From Gonapodya prolifera JEL478 (Eukaryota; Monoblepharomycota; Monoblepharidomycetes; Monoblepharidales; Gonapodyaceae), in assembly GCA_001574975.1 (NCBI GenBank), contig KQ965792.1, positions 194,919-258,918 on the forward strand: 64,000 nucleotides of DNA. The letters are read 5' to 3'. Under the pieces are notes generated by a model that did not search any database, was not told the origin of the DNA, and was given only the letters and a program-made list of their open reading frames with translations. Below, piece by piece: positions 22,659 to 34,537 of the stretch (the first letter of the stretch is position 1; each line of letters starts with the position of its first letter). The position numbers and the translations under genes were made by a program.

Positions 22659-24504
22659 ATGGCAACATCTCTCCGCATCGCGCCCGCTTCGATGCGCGCT
22701 GCTCAAGCGTTGCGGGCTCTATGCATCTCTCGTCTCCCCCGGCCTGTTTCCGACATCTTCACCTCGAAACCCACCTCCTACCTGCGGGCTCCCCACTTCC
22801 AGACAACTCCTTACTCAACATCATCACCGCAACAAAAACTCGCTGCGGACATGCATCCTCATATAAAACGCTCGACTGCCTTTAAAAGCCTGGACGATGC
22901 CGATATCAACCACTTCAAATCCTTCCTGGAGCCTTCTCAGGTGATCACAGACCAATCTGAGGTCCAACCGTACAACACAGACTGGATGAAGAAGTACAGG
23001 GGACAGACAGTGGTGGTGCTTCGTCCAAAGACGACGGAAGAGGTCCAGAAGATTGTTCGCTATTGCAATGAGAAGAAACTGGCGGTCTGCCCACAAGGAG
23101 GTTCGTTGATGACTGCTTGATTTCTTTGTCTGCACCTTTTGAATGACGATTCGTATCTGTTATTCGTGCCACCCACAAAGGTAACACCGGACTTGTGGGA
23201 GGGAGCGTCCCCGTCTTCGATGAAGTTGTTATCTCCTTGACACTCATGAACCAAGTCCGATCACTGGATGAGGTTTCCGGTGCCTTCGTTGCCGATGCTG
23301 GTCTCGTTCTGGAGACAGCCGATAACTACCTCGCGGAGAGGGGTTTCATTTTCCCCTTGGACCTGGGTGCAAAAGGAACTGCAACAATCGGTGGAAACGT
23401 CGCGACAAACGCAGGAGGCCTGAGACTGCTCCGTTACGGGAGCTTGCATGGGACTGTACTCGGTAAGTCAGGTGTTCTAAGCTCCTTCATCTCAACCTAA
23501 TCAAGTTTTCCAGGACTCGAGGTAGTTCTCCCTGACGGTACCTTGTTTTCGAATCTGTCTACCCTCCGCAAGGACAACACTGGATACGACTTGAAGCAGC
23601 TCTTTATAGGTGCTGAAGGAACCCTCGGTATCATTACCGGTGTGTCCATCATGGCCCCCCGCCGACCCAACGCAGTCAATGTTGCAGTTCTTGCTCTTGA
23701 TAGCTTTGAGCTCGTGCAAGAATCATTTGCTCGAGCAAAGCGGGATCTGGGTGAAATCCTCTCGGCATTCGAGTTTTGGGACCAAGCAGCAGCCGAAGTA
23801 GTTCACAAGTATGTTTCCCACGTCAAGAATCCATTTATGGAGGGTGATCGCCCAGCTCCTGCTTTCGGGGTCCTCATTGAGACCTCGGGGTCGGTGAAAG
23901 AACACGATGATGAAAAGCTCTCCCGTTTCCTTGAGAGTTTGATGGAAGACAGCATTGTGACGGATGGTGTGGTGGCGGACTCGGAAACACAGGCCAAGGC
24001 GTTGTGGGGAGTCAGGGAGAGCATCACCGAAGGCCTCAGTCGCGCCGGTGCTGCCTACAAGTATGACATTTCTATGCCAGTTCCCAAGCTGTATAGCGCT
24101 GTTGAGGACATGCGGGAACGACTGGCGTCCAAGGGATTTTTCGAGCAAGGCAGGGTCGCTCGTGTAGTTGGCTTCGGACATTTGGGGGACGGAAATCTTC
24201 ATCTGAACATTGGTGGCCCCCAATACGACAAGGAGGTTGCCGAAGCGATTGAGCCTTATGTGTTTCAATGGCTCAAGGAATTGGACGGCTCCATCTCGGC
24301 GGAACACGGTGAGTCTGTCATGCTCTGTAATGAGTTTCGTGAGGAGGTCAACCACAATCTTTCACTGTAGGTCTCGGACTGCACAAAGCTGAACATCTCC
24401 ACTACTCCAAACCAGACCGAATGATCAGCATCATGAAGCAAATAAAGGACTTATTCGATCCAAACGGCATCATGAATCCGTACAAGTACTTGCCCAAAAG
24501 TTAG
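22659..24504 (+). CDS. Mitochondrial FAD-linked D-2-hydroxyglutarate / D-lactate dehydrogenase
   Basis: Flavoprotein of the VAO/FAD_binding_4 family that oxidises D-2-hydroxyacids, closest in motifs to D2HGDH/DLD2. Start ATG 22659, with an Arg/Ser/Ala-rich presequence of about 50 residues. FAD domain: [80 protein letters not shown]-terminal substrate/metal domain: [16 protein letters not shown] and [20 protein letters not shown], ending [11 protein letters not shown] before TAG at 24502-24504. Three introns (about 23101-23180, 23464-23513 and 24308-24369) join these blocks exactly. Confidence 0.93.
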
Positions 24505-24611
24505 ATTGACAGTATTTTATTTGAAGAATTGAAAAAACACCGAAATTATTTTGGCATATAAAGTTCAAATACCCGTGAATCTTCCCTTTAACGTTTCACC
24601 GTACCCAATTC

Positions 24612-27000
24612 TCACGTCTGTCTCGGCCTCCAAACTGACTCCAAGGCTCTGTATATTCTCAAGCCTCCAATCTCCACGATTGCTTCTTCTTCAACTTGAC
24701 CAGCTTCACTCCTTTGCTGATCTTCGTGGTATCCGCGATCAACCTTGGTCGACTCGCCGTGGAGGACCTCTTGCAAGCTTGAGGTTCCACCAGAAATGAG
24801 AGCAGACCTCGCAACTAGGATTTTCGCCTCTGGTGGTATGTTCTCCTTGACCTGTTCAACACCTCGTGGGCCAAGATGTGTAGCTCTGGAAAGCCTTGGG
24901 CCTCCCATTGCATCCCCCGAGCTCGAATTTGACCTCCCCCCTTTAGCTTCTGCAAGTGGCGCTCTCATCAAACCAGTCCCCGGCTTTGGTGGCAACGCCC
25001 CCGGCACAGGTTTCCACTTCCCCTTTCGAGGAGACTTGTGTGCAACCGAAGCGCGCACGATGCGTCCTTCCAGGCGAAGACCATCGATTGCAGCGATACA
25101 TTCAAGAGCGGATGCTGAATTGTCAAAGGCACAGAAACCATAGTGCTGTTTGCAAATTAGAGGTCGTTTACGTAAAAAGGAACAAGAAGTCTGAATCTCT
25201 GCCTACCTTCGAGCACCCTGTCTCGTCACGCTGAACACGAATGCTAACCACCGTGCCAAAGGGAGATAAGAGAGTATGAAGGTACTTGTTGCGCAGAAAG
25301 TATTTGTCAGAAATGATCTCGGGCAGAAGGTTAACCAGATCGTGATGCTCAATTCTCACCTTTTCGTCGACAACATCTGCCAAATTTTTCAGCTGGTAGA
25401 CCACCACAGACGACATAATAAATAAACAAAGGCCTGACTTCCCGAGCAGTCTCTTTAGCACTCACGTAGACATTCGCGCCGTATTCGATCTTTTCTCTTG
25501 CCTCTGCTCCTGTCATACGTGGAGGGCGGCGCGGTCGGTCCACGGGCGCATTATTTCCAGTTTCCGTCGAAGGGTTCTTGAGGGTGGCTACATGGCACAA
25601 AGTGGCCTTGAGACGAGAAGCGCTTTACAAATGGGACTTACGTCTTACCGAGACTGACGCGGACCCGCATCCCATCGAGGTCAGAGCCGTCAAAGGTACT
25701 GACAGCAGTAGAGGCTGGAAAGATGGGTTGTACAAATCGTGACACGGTTCCGTTCTTGTCTGTGAGGTCATACGTCAATGGGCCAACTCTCACCTTCACC
25801 TGCAGTCCCGAACCCCGCGACAGCCCACCCGAGGTGCTCTGGTCCATCACGACCAACGTATATGGTACACACAGGAAGGATTTGGGAGAAGAAGTCGCGG
25901 AGACGGGCCTTGGCATGGTATTCAAAATTGACCCTTGCTAGATTGGTGCTGTCCATTCATGCCCTTACCTCTCCAACATTCTTTGGCACGTTAGCCACAA
26001 ACACCCTATAAGGACCAGCTTTGATCGTTAATTGCTCCAGTAACGCCGCCCGACGAAGGTGAGTCGTCGCTTGGGACTCGTTGACGTCAGGGCCGTAAGT
26101 GCTTTGGCGTGCTTTGGACCCGATAGGTGTCTGCGGTCTTTGAGGAGTGTGAAAAGTATTTGAGCTGGGGCTATCGAGGTGAGTAAGGGGAGGTGCTATC
26201 TGGGAGACTGATGGAATGAAACCTCCTGCGGGTGCTCGTGATTGCGGATCTGGGGATTGACCAGCGTGTTCTGGGAAAGAAGAATCGGCGTCTTCGCCGT
26301 GTCCTGCTTTGGAGTGTGTCGTCTTCTCGTTGGTTGGTTTATCGCCGACGAAGACATTTAAGTCGATACCGAGAACTTTGGCTTTGCCTTTGTCCGACAC
26401 GCCAAGGCTAGCTTGGACGTGAGCACGTTCTTGCCTGACAAATCTGGTGTTGTCTTCATCATTGTCCTCCAAAGTGAGTGCCAGAACCCTGGGTTTGGGC
26501 CTCAACTCGGACATTTCTCCACGAGCAAGGCCTCGGATGTCCTCATTGGTGAGTTCTGTGGTTCTGTTCACATCCGTGCTGGGACTCTCCAGTGCACGCA
26601 AGACACGCTCAAAATCAAGCCTGGTGGACTTTGAAGCAATGGGTGTTAGGTCTGGCGTGACGGGTGTGTGAAGCTGCCTTGCAACTTTGGGGACGGGGGT
26701 CTGAGAGACGTTTGCGTTCGGATCTTTCCTCGGACCAGCTTCCCGTGCGACAAGTGGTGTGGGTGGAGCCTCATCGTGAGGTTGAGTACGTGAGAACGCC
26801 GCCTGACATGGTGAGTCTCCTTCCGGTTCAGTCCGAGGGGATGATTCGTTTCCTGCTGAGTGGCCCTCGCTTGCTGCAGACTCTGGAGAAGTCGTTGCAG
26901 AAGGAACCGAGGAGTCACCCGAGGAACGCAACGATGCCGGGGGTGAGGGGAACTGAGCAGATGAGGCCACAGATACGGCGATGATAGCTTGAGCTTCCAT
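24612..27000 (-). CDS. RRM RNA-binding protein with long disordered N-terminus
   Basis: Probable mRNA-binding protein. Start ATG 27000; exon 1 (about 340 residues) is Ser/Pro/Thr-rich and disordered, and enters a first RRM-like fold at GPYRVFVANVPKNVGEV. Further segments: FGTAGE, FVQPIFPASTAVSTFDGSDL and MRVRVSLGK. A second RRM begins NVYLKNLADVVDE, continues with an insertion of about 20 residues, then YLHTLLSPFGTVVSIRVQRD and IDGLRLEGRIVRASV. The C-terminal tail is basic, then Ser/Gly-rich, then Glu-rich, ending WRPRQT with TGA at 24612-24614. RNP1 and RNP2 are recognisable in the second RRM. No specific orthologue is recognised. Several short introns lie between 25060 and 25960; their exact borders are uncertain. 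Confidence 0.75.
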
Positions 27001-27293
27001 TCAGGCACGATTATTTGATGGATTCTTCGAAGTTCGTTGGTGGATGTGACGAAATGGAGCGTGGGAACAGGGACATGGTCAGTCGAGAGGCCGGGAAACG
27101 TCCCAACAAGGTCTATCCAGGAAGCTTACTTGCTGCAGCCGTGCCTAAGCTCAAAATGCAACTACAAACCGAAGGAGGTTGACGTGGAGATGTGTTCAGT
27201 TGTTGTGTTGAAATGTCGGCCCCGGATAAACTGTCTGACCAGGGGTGGAAGGCGAGAGTCCAGCATTGATTCCATCTCTCTTTCTTCATATCA
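27001..27293. promoter_or_regulatory. Divergent promoter region, RRM gene / LTN1
   Basis: A 293-bp gap lies between the two start codons. No clear TATA box and no additional gene is seen. Confidence 0.45.
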
Positions 27294-30200
27294 ATGGGGA
27301 AGAACAACCCAAAAGCACCTAGGCCCAAGTCTAGCGTAACGCCTGCCTCATCATCGTAAGTCTTTTGCTGAATGATTGGTGACTGTTGCATTGGATTCGC
27401 CAGTCTCAATGTCAAATCACTTCTGTCTCGTTTCTTTGGTCTTATTCTTTCTGGTGCCACACCTGCCTATCGTGGTTGTCAATTTTGCTCCACTTTTGTC
27501 TCAGACGCGCCGCGGATGCCCTTGCATCGCAGTCAACTCCTTCCACCTTCGGGTTCACCTCATCCCAACCTACTCTCATCGGATTCTCCAACAACTCTCC
27601 AGAACTGGCAATAGAATCTCTTGCTGATGCTGACGTCAAGGTTGTTCTTCGTCGTTTGGCAAAGCGAGATCCTACCACTCGTGCCAAAGCTGGAGATGAA
27701 TTTGCCAGTCACATTCGTGGAGCGGAACCCGACGAAGTGGCAACCCTTCTTCCGGCTTGGGTGGGCCTTTATCCGAGACTATCTGGAGATGTGGACAGGA
27801 GGGTCAGGGAGGTTGTCGGGGTGGCCCACCTGGAAATAGTTCGCAAGCTTGGCAAGAGGCTTGCACCACATCTAAAGGAGATGGCGGGGGCATGGGTGGC
27901 CGCCACATTTGATCCTGCAAGGGAAGTGGCGAGAGTTGCTCAGGAGGCACTGCAGGTGGGACGATTTGTGTTTGTGGGAAAGGTTCAACGATGTCACTCT
28001 GAGTCGGGCGACCAAACGTTTTTTCCTTCCACAATTTGTTTTCAAATCTCTGTTTAAAATCAACCGTCATATCGAAATCCGCTATTCAGACGGCGTTCCC
28101 GTCCAAGCGAGCCGAGTTCTTAACTTTTGTTCAGATAGACCTCCTGAACCACATCCGACGAACACTGCTCGAAGAAACACCAGAAAGTCTAAGTAAGTGT
28201 CGCAAAACCTGTTAAATCGCTTGTCTCAATTTCTCCGACGGTTAACACAAATCATGGTGACCATAGGCGACCCGCGGTTCACCTCCAAAGAGGATATGGA
28301 TGCCCGCTATTCGCGTGCAGTGGCGGCTGCCCTGCAAACCCTTTCACTGCTCTTTGGTTAGTGCGCCGTGCTATCTTGTCCCTTACCCTGAACACCTTGA
28401 AAACGTCTGTATACAGACATGCTCTCACCTACCGAACGAGAGAAACATCTATCCGCATACGATGACCTTGTGAATGAATCCAAGCTATGGGCCACGGTAC
28501 ATCACAAAGATGTCATTGTGCGGAGAGCTGCATATCCGTTTGTGGCAACCCTGTGCAGAAAATGGCCAGGTGAGAGAAAAACTTCGTGGAAGAATTCAAT
28601 GTGATGAGTGTAACCTCTGTTTTTCTTTCCTGTTACCTGTCGCACTGGGAACTGTGTAACACTTTTGAAGACGCGTTGTCTGGTCGAATTGCTCTTATAG
28701 CGGCACAAGTACCGTACCGTGCTTTATCAGATCGAGAACCAAGCGCACATGGCGATATGTGGGAAGCAGTGCTGTTGCTCACAAAGAGTACGTTATGCTC
28801 TCCTCAAAATGCTCAACTTTCAAGGTCGTTGCTATTTTGCGTGCTCACTAAATCCTCTCCACAAATGAATTCGCACAGCCCTCCCAGCAGTTTGGACTCA
28901 TACCCCCAAACCAGTCATCCCCAAACTCATTTCCTTCTTTCGCACTCTCGCCCCGCTCTCGCCTAAAATATCCTACCCTTCCCTCCTTCCTCTATTTTCC
29001 ATCCTACCGACGGACTTGGTGTTTTCCAATACAGATGAAATTCTCCAAGGAGCCTGGGATGGCGCTCGCGCGGCCAACGATAAGGACGCCGCTATCGCGG
29101 GAGCGGAGGCTGTGGCGGAGTGTTTGGCCTGGGTTGCTGGCAGACTGAGGTGAGTCGCGCTACGAACGGCTGTGTCATCCAGGGCCAACACAAATACTCC
29201 ATTATGCAGTCACGCTTCTGACACCGCTCCTGGATCCCTTGAGCACCTCGTCATCTCGAGAATGGGTGCTATGATTCTAGCGGCAGCTGCCCAAGGTACC
29301 CAAGCGGGTCTAGGACGGGTTCTTCCCGAGGAGGCAGCAGCTTGTGTGGAGAAAGCACTGTTTGCTGTTGTGGGACAAGTCGATGGTGAGTTGCGATAGG
29401 GGGAAGATAAAGAACAGAAGAACAGTTACATTACTGAACGCACCGTCCCACTGTCTGTCCTTGACAATTCTTTCGAAACCCAAAGTACCTGTCGTCCAGG
29501 TTCTTCTTCATAAGATCCATGCGACGCTTTGTTCTCATCTGGCGATTTCTTCACCATATGTGGCAAACACGTTCGGTGACCCGCCAGCCGACCTGACATA
29601 CTCTGCGGTATGCGTGAATGTCGGGGAACTGATTGGGGTCCTAGCGCGGGTTTCCAGGAAAATGAAGAGCACAGATAACAAGTCTGCCGAGGAATGGGCA
29701 TATGTTACTGTTGACATAGTTGCCCGAGTCGCCGAAGGTTTGGTTGAAGCAGGTGAGCGTGTCATCGTACCCACAGGGCAGGTGAACACCAGATGCACCA
29801 ACTGGCCTACCGTATCTGAAGGTCTACACCAAGAACCCCTTGCAGCTCTTTTATTGCGCCTTTGTCGCAATCCGGACATCAATCAACATTTCACTCTTGT
29901 CCGTGCAAAAGAGAGCTTGTGTACACTTGCAGTACGCACGTTGCCGACCATCATTCCAGCAGCATCCCGACAGTCAATGCAAGATATTACGTTCGCCATT
30001 TTGGAGGGCTGGAATGCGACGAGAGGTCCCAAGCGCCCTGATGCAGACGAACTCACTGCCTTTCGAACTCTGATCGACAATGTATTGCAAGCGTCGGATA
30101 TCGAATTTGAAAAATCTGTCTGCGTCCTTACTCCAGTGCTCCGGGAGGTAATGTGTTGGTGGATTGGCTGGATCATCAGAACAAATTGTAACGCGCTTTT

Positions 30201-33200
30201 GCCCATCGGACAACAGGCTCTTCGGCTTCGTCTGGGGCCTGAGCTTAACAGCAAGCAATTGGATGGATTTTTAGTTCGTGTGGTATCGAAAGAGCTAGGT
30301 GTTTCCCACAAGAAATCCAATCCAAATTTGGTGACAGAACTGGAAGATTTGGTGGCGGTTTTGTTATGTTTTGGCTGTGGTGCGTCAAAACAATTTCTTG
30401 TTGGAGAAGCCAACTGATCCAGACACGCGTCCCCCCCCAGACATACCATTATTGACTGATTCCACGCTCACCTCGGTCTACGATATCATCACTGACACAA
30501 TGTTGGCCTTCACTACGATGCTGTATACCGTGGAACACCATCACGAGCACTTGGTGTATATCGACCGGATGTTCGAGGTCATCTCGTTTACCAACATTAT
30601 TCTGAACGTTATTCGGCAATACCATGTAAAGGTCGGGGGAACAGGTCCCACCTCCTTGTTCCCTCTTTCGGATCCCATTGCTGTCAAGATTCTGACGGTG
30701 GTGTTCGATCTTTCTCAATTTGGAGCAATCTTTTCCCATGAAGATACCCCCATTCGTGTACGACCCGTTCGGGAAGAGACTGACATCCCAAATACTTCAA
30801 GTATTTCGCTACAAGACCAGTTTGAATCTCTTAATGTAACCCTTCAGAGCAAAGCACTTGCGATTTGGAGCGAAAGCACCAGTTACAGCGATCAGCAGCC
30901 AAGATTGTTCGATGCTCTTGTCGATTCTCTTCTTGCCAGATGGTACATAAACGTTCGAGATCTACATCATATAGGAAGGTGGGCCTTTTCATCCTCAGAA
31001 CCTTTTCGACGAAAAGTTGCTCAATTTTGTACAGCCCGTTCCAATTTGTGAGTCAGCTCACGAGAATACAGAAGATTTCCGTTTCTTCGCGGGAAATGAC
31101 AGGTAGCATTCTTGGTTCTCTCATGCTTCTCGAAGAACCATGGAAGTTGGCGGTTCGTTCTCATCTGGCATCGTCTAATATAATGGAGTTGGCTGCTTTA
31201 GATGATCCGCTGGTTGTCCCTGGGATAACTGAGATTGATGTTCCAGGCAGTTTTGATGAAATCATAGAACGGGATGTGCACGGTCTTTCCCATCTTGGAC
31301 GTTTTGGTGCCATTATTGTTGGCACTTTGCGTTTTGCTCGTGAAGATGGCTTCTTTGGGAACACTACCGGGGCTGTGTTTGTCAACCGCGATGAAACGGG
31401 AGACATTCGAGACTTCATCGCTTTGAAGCTCACAGAGCTTCGGAGAATCGTCAACGACTGCAGATTAGGCGTTATGGTCCAAATTTACTCCTTGGACGGC
31501 GTTTCTGGAAACACAGAAGTATGTGATCATACGGAACCTTGGGAATTCAGCTGGGGGGACTTTACAAAGAATCTCGACACCGTCTGGAAAGACACGTTGG
31601 ACATCGTCCTGTTGGACTCCGACGTCGAGCTTTTAAGGAGCTATTTGGACACGCGAGCAGAAAATGCGGAGTCTGGTCATCGGCCAATACTATCTCTCTT
31701 CAAACAGTTGTTGGAAGGAACATTGGATGTTTCCGATAAATACTTTAAACTCGTTGCCCGTGGTGCGGCGGATATGCTCGCGGAAGTTTTTGAGCGAGAT
31801 ACAATTGGACCCGCTGAACGCGAACAATGGCAAAGGATGTTACGGAATCGATCTTTTGCTTCAAAGACACGTGAGCTTGGTGGCTTACCTACTGCTTCCC
31901 CTACTGTTTTGACGACAGTTTACTCCTGTCGTTAGCTTTCCTGGTTTTGCTTATGATCAGTCATGCGATCTCAGCACCGTCGTACGATGATCCACAAATG
32001 AAGAACGTAGTCGGTCATTTTGTTGACTCGCTGCTTTCTATGAATGCCTTGAGTAACCAGGGGGACATCCGGTTTGGTGGGTGTTCAGGATTCAGTTCCC
32101 ACTTAAAGATGGTATCCCTAAATCGGTACCGATACATAGTTGTTGAACCTTTCGCAATTTTGAACAACTTGCATGCAACTAGTAAGATTTACGGACAAAG
32201 ACAGCTGCTGGCGCTTTTTAATCACATTCAGCGATCTTGGTTGAACGTCGGAGATTTAAATGGCAATGAAGGTCTTTGGCCCATACAATTCCAGTTGGTG
32301 AGGTGGTTGGCGCACACATCGCCTCTCTTAGAAAGTGTTTCAGAGACTTTCTGGAACACAGCTGTGGACGTAACCGTGTTTTGGCTTGAGGTGACTTGAA
32401 CTTTCATTTTAATTTTTGAGCCACCTTTTAACTGTCTTCCCGAAAAGGTCCCCGGTGTTATCAGCTCTTCTTGGCTTTTGCCGCTAAGATATTATATCAT
32501 TCGACTCGCAGAAGCACTGCTGAAAAGAAAAGTTGCAGAGCGTCTTCCTTTTGATCCCTCGAAATTTTATCGAAGTCTTTTATCGTACTTCATGGTGTAC
32601 TGTGGTACGCTCGTTAATTCTTGTCTTTTTCAGGACGCTGAAATCACTTGTTGGTGTAGGTTCTTCGTTGCGTGATGACCACCCTTCGGCAGTTCGGCAA
32701 GCGACAGAAGATCTACTTGCCGCCATCGCAAAAGACGTGCCCACGGAAATTTTGAATCAGACCAAGATGTTCAACGACGTATGTGATCGTCGATGCGGGC
32801 CTTTCGCGCGATGTAATGTTGAGATGCATGCATCTCAAAACGCCTTCAGCTCGTCAGTTTGCTTTGGTCAAAGAACTCTAGTGTGCAAACCACGGCGACA
32901 CTTCTGTTACAAAGGCACATTCGCGAAGGAACTCAGATGAAGTCACTGAAAATCGAAATGCGCCAGGGTCGGCAGAAAGCAAACATGGAGACGTCAGAGG
33001 GATTGCTCAATGGAGGTAACGTATGGTGTATGCTGCTGAGTTTCGCAACACTGCATTTCGCTCGGAATTTTAGAAATGGACGAGGACAGCGATCCCGACA
33101 AGCTCCCAGGATCACTGCTTGACATTGCCGGAAAGACTCCCTCAATCAATTTTGTGATGCAAAACGATGACGAACACCTTGTGAGGCTCGAATTTCTTCA

Positions 33201-34457
33201 GGTTTCTCTTGGGGAATAACGTCCGATGTGTTTGACAGGAAGACCACGTGTCGATATCAGGCTACCTGTTCAGCTGGCTGCTCATACTGGATCACTTTGA
33301 AGGGGCGGTGGGTCTGAAATTTTCATGTTGAATTCATCAATCAGACTCCCTGAAACTATTTCTGGTCGTTCTTATCCAGGCATTTCAACTAAAGGCCTCA
33401 TACATAAATCACTTGCGACATCAATCCGAACTAGTCCCAACCTTTTTTGAAGCTCTCTTCCGTCTTTTAGGAGTTTTGGCCACCCGTAGCTCCGGGGAGC
33501 TCGATGTTTCAAAATGGCATATACACACTATTGACCTTCTGGAAGTGGATCTCGGAACTAGCCTATCATTTTCTCTCTTTGCGGCGCATGTGTACTGGCG
33601 GTGTCTGAAATCCTTGCCCAGTTTGGTCCGCATGTGGTGGTTAAATCTGAGGAATCGCCAAACCTCACAAGCCATTGAATTGTGAGCAAAATATCTTCTT
33701 TTGGGTGAAAATGTTCCATCGTGACCAAGGTTGCTCCCATTTTGAAAGGTATACGGAGACATATTTCTCACCATCATTGGTCAACATGGAGTTCGAACAA
33801 CTGTCAGAGTTCGATGTCACTCAGTTCGCGAAGCTGAAAGTTCGCGCCCTGAAGACTTCCTCGGAAGTTCAGGCGACGTACGAAGTGGAGGACAATGCGA
33901 CTTTAGGGGTTGCAATTAAATTTTCAAGTTCATTCCCACTAAAACAATGTGAGATTGACGGAACAGGTGGGGCGCGTGTTGGTGTCCCAGAAGCGAAATG
34001 GAGGGCATGGGTGCTGGGATTGTCGTCAGTGATGCTGGTGCAGAACGGTGATATCATGGATGCCCTTGCTCTGTGGCACAAAAATGTCACCCTCCACTAT
34101 GATGGAGTTGAAGACTGCACGATATGGTTCGTATTTTTTGGTTGCGATATCGCGGGTCTTCGTTTCTAATTGATGTTGGGTTCATCAGCTATTCGATTGT
34201 TGGCGTGATTGATCGATCACTACCTTCCCGTAGATGCAGAACATGTCGGAATAAGTTCCACGCAGCTTGGTAAGCAGATCTTTAGCGAATTATATAATTT
34301 TTTCACAACATTCACACATTTTGACAATGCTAAACAGTCTTCACAAGGTACGTTGTCTTTATTTACTTCATGCTTTCATTTAAATTCACGAACAATATTC
34401 TAGTGGTTCAAAAGTAGCGGGCAAGCGTCTTGTCCTCTCTGCCGTTCCACGTTTTGA
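27294..34457 (+). CDS. LTN1: Listerin, RQC E3 ubiquitin ligase
   Basis: Ribosome quality control ligase that ubiquitinates stalled nascent chains on the 60S subunit. Start ATG 27294 (MGKNNPKAPRPKSS). The conserved N-terminal domain follows: STFGFTSSQPTLIGFSNN, VKVVLRRLAKRDPTTRAKA, EEVATLLPAW-like, YPRLSGDVDRRVREV. A very long HEAT/ARM-like helical middle spans about 28-33.6 kb over many exons. The RWD-like region includes WRAWVLGLSSVMLVQNGDIM. The C-terminal RINGv-type RING is DCTICYSIVGVIDRSLP, then RRCRTCRNKFHAACLHKWF, then SCPLCRSTF before TGA at 34455-34457. The residues LHK come from a 10-nt microexon. The split RING with C-terminal end is diagnostic. Convergent with the channel gene, 80 bp apart. 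Confidence 0.93.
34338..34347 (+). other. LTN1: 10-nt microexon in the LTN1 RING
   Basis: The exon is TCTTCACAAG, preceded by an intron 34270-34337 (GTAAGC...AACAG) and followed by an intron 34348-34403 (GTACGT...TCTAG). Including it gives GCT TG-T CTT CAC AAG-TGG TTC, i.e. AACLHKWF, matching the C-L-x-K-W-F block of Listerin RINGs; omitting it breaks both frame and motif. Confidence 0.8.
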
Positions 34458-34537
34458 TATCATGTTGTTCATTGCTTGAGGAAAGAGGATTTCAAGTGTC
34501 GTGCAGCTCCATCAAACTCCACGCTATGGAAGTATTG

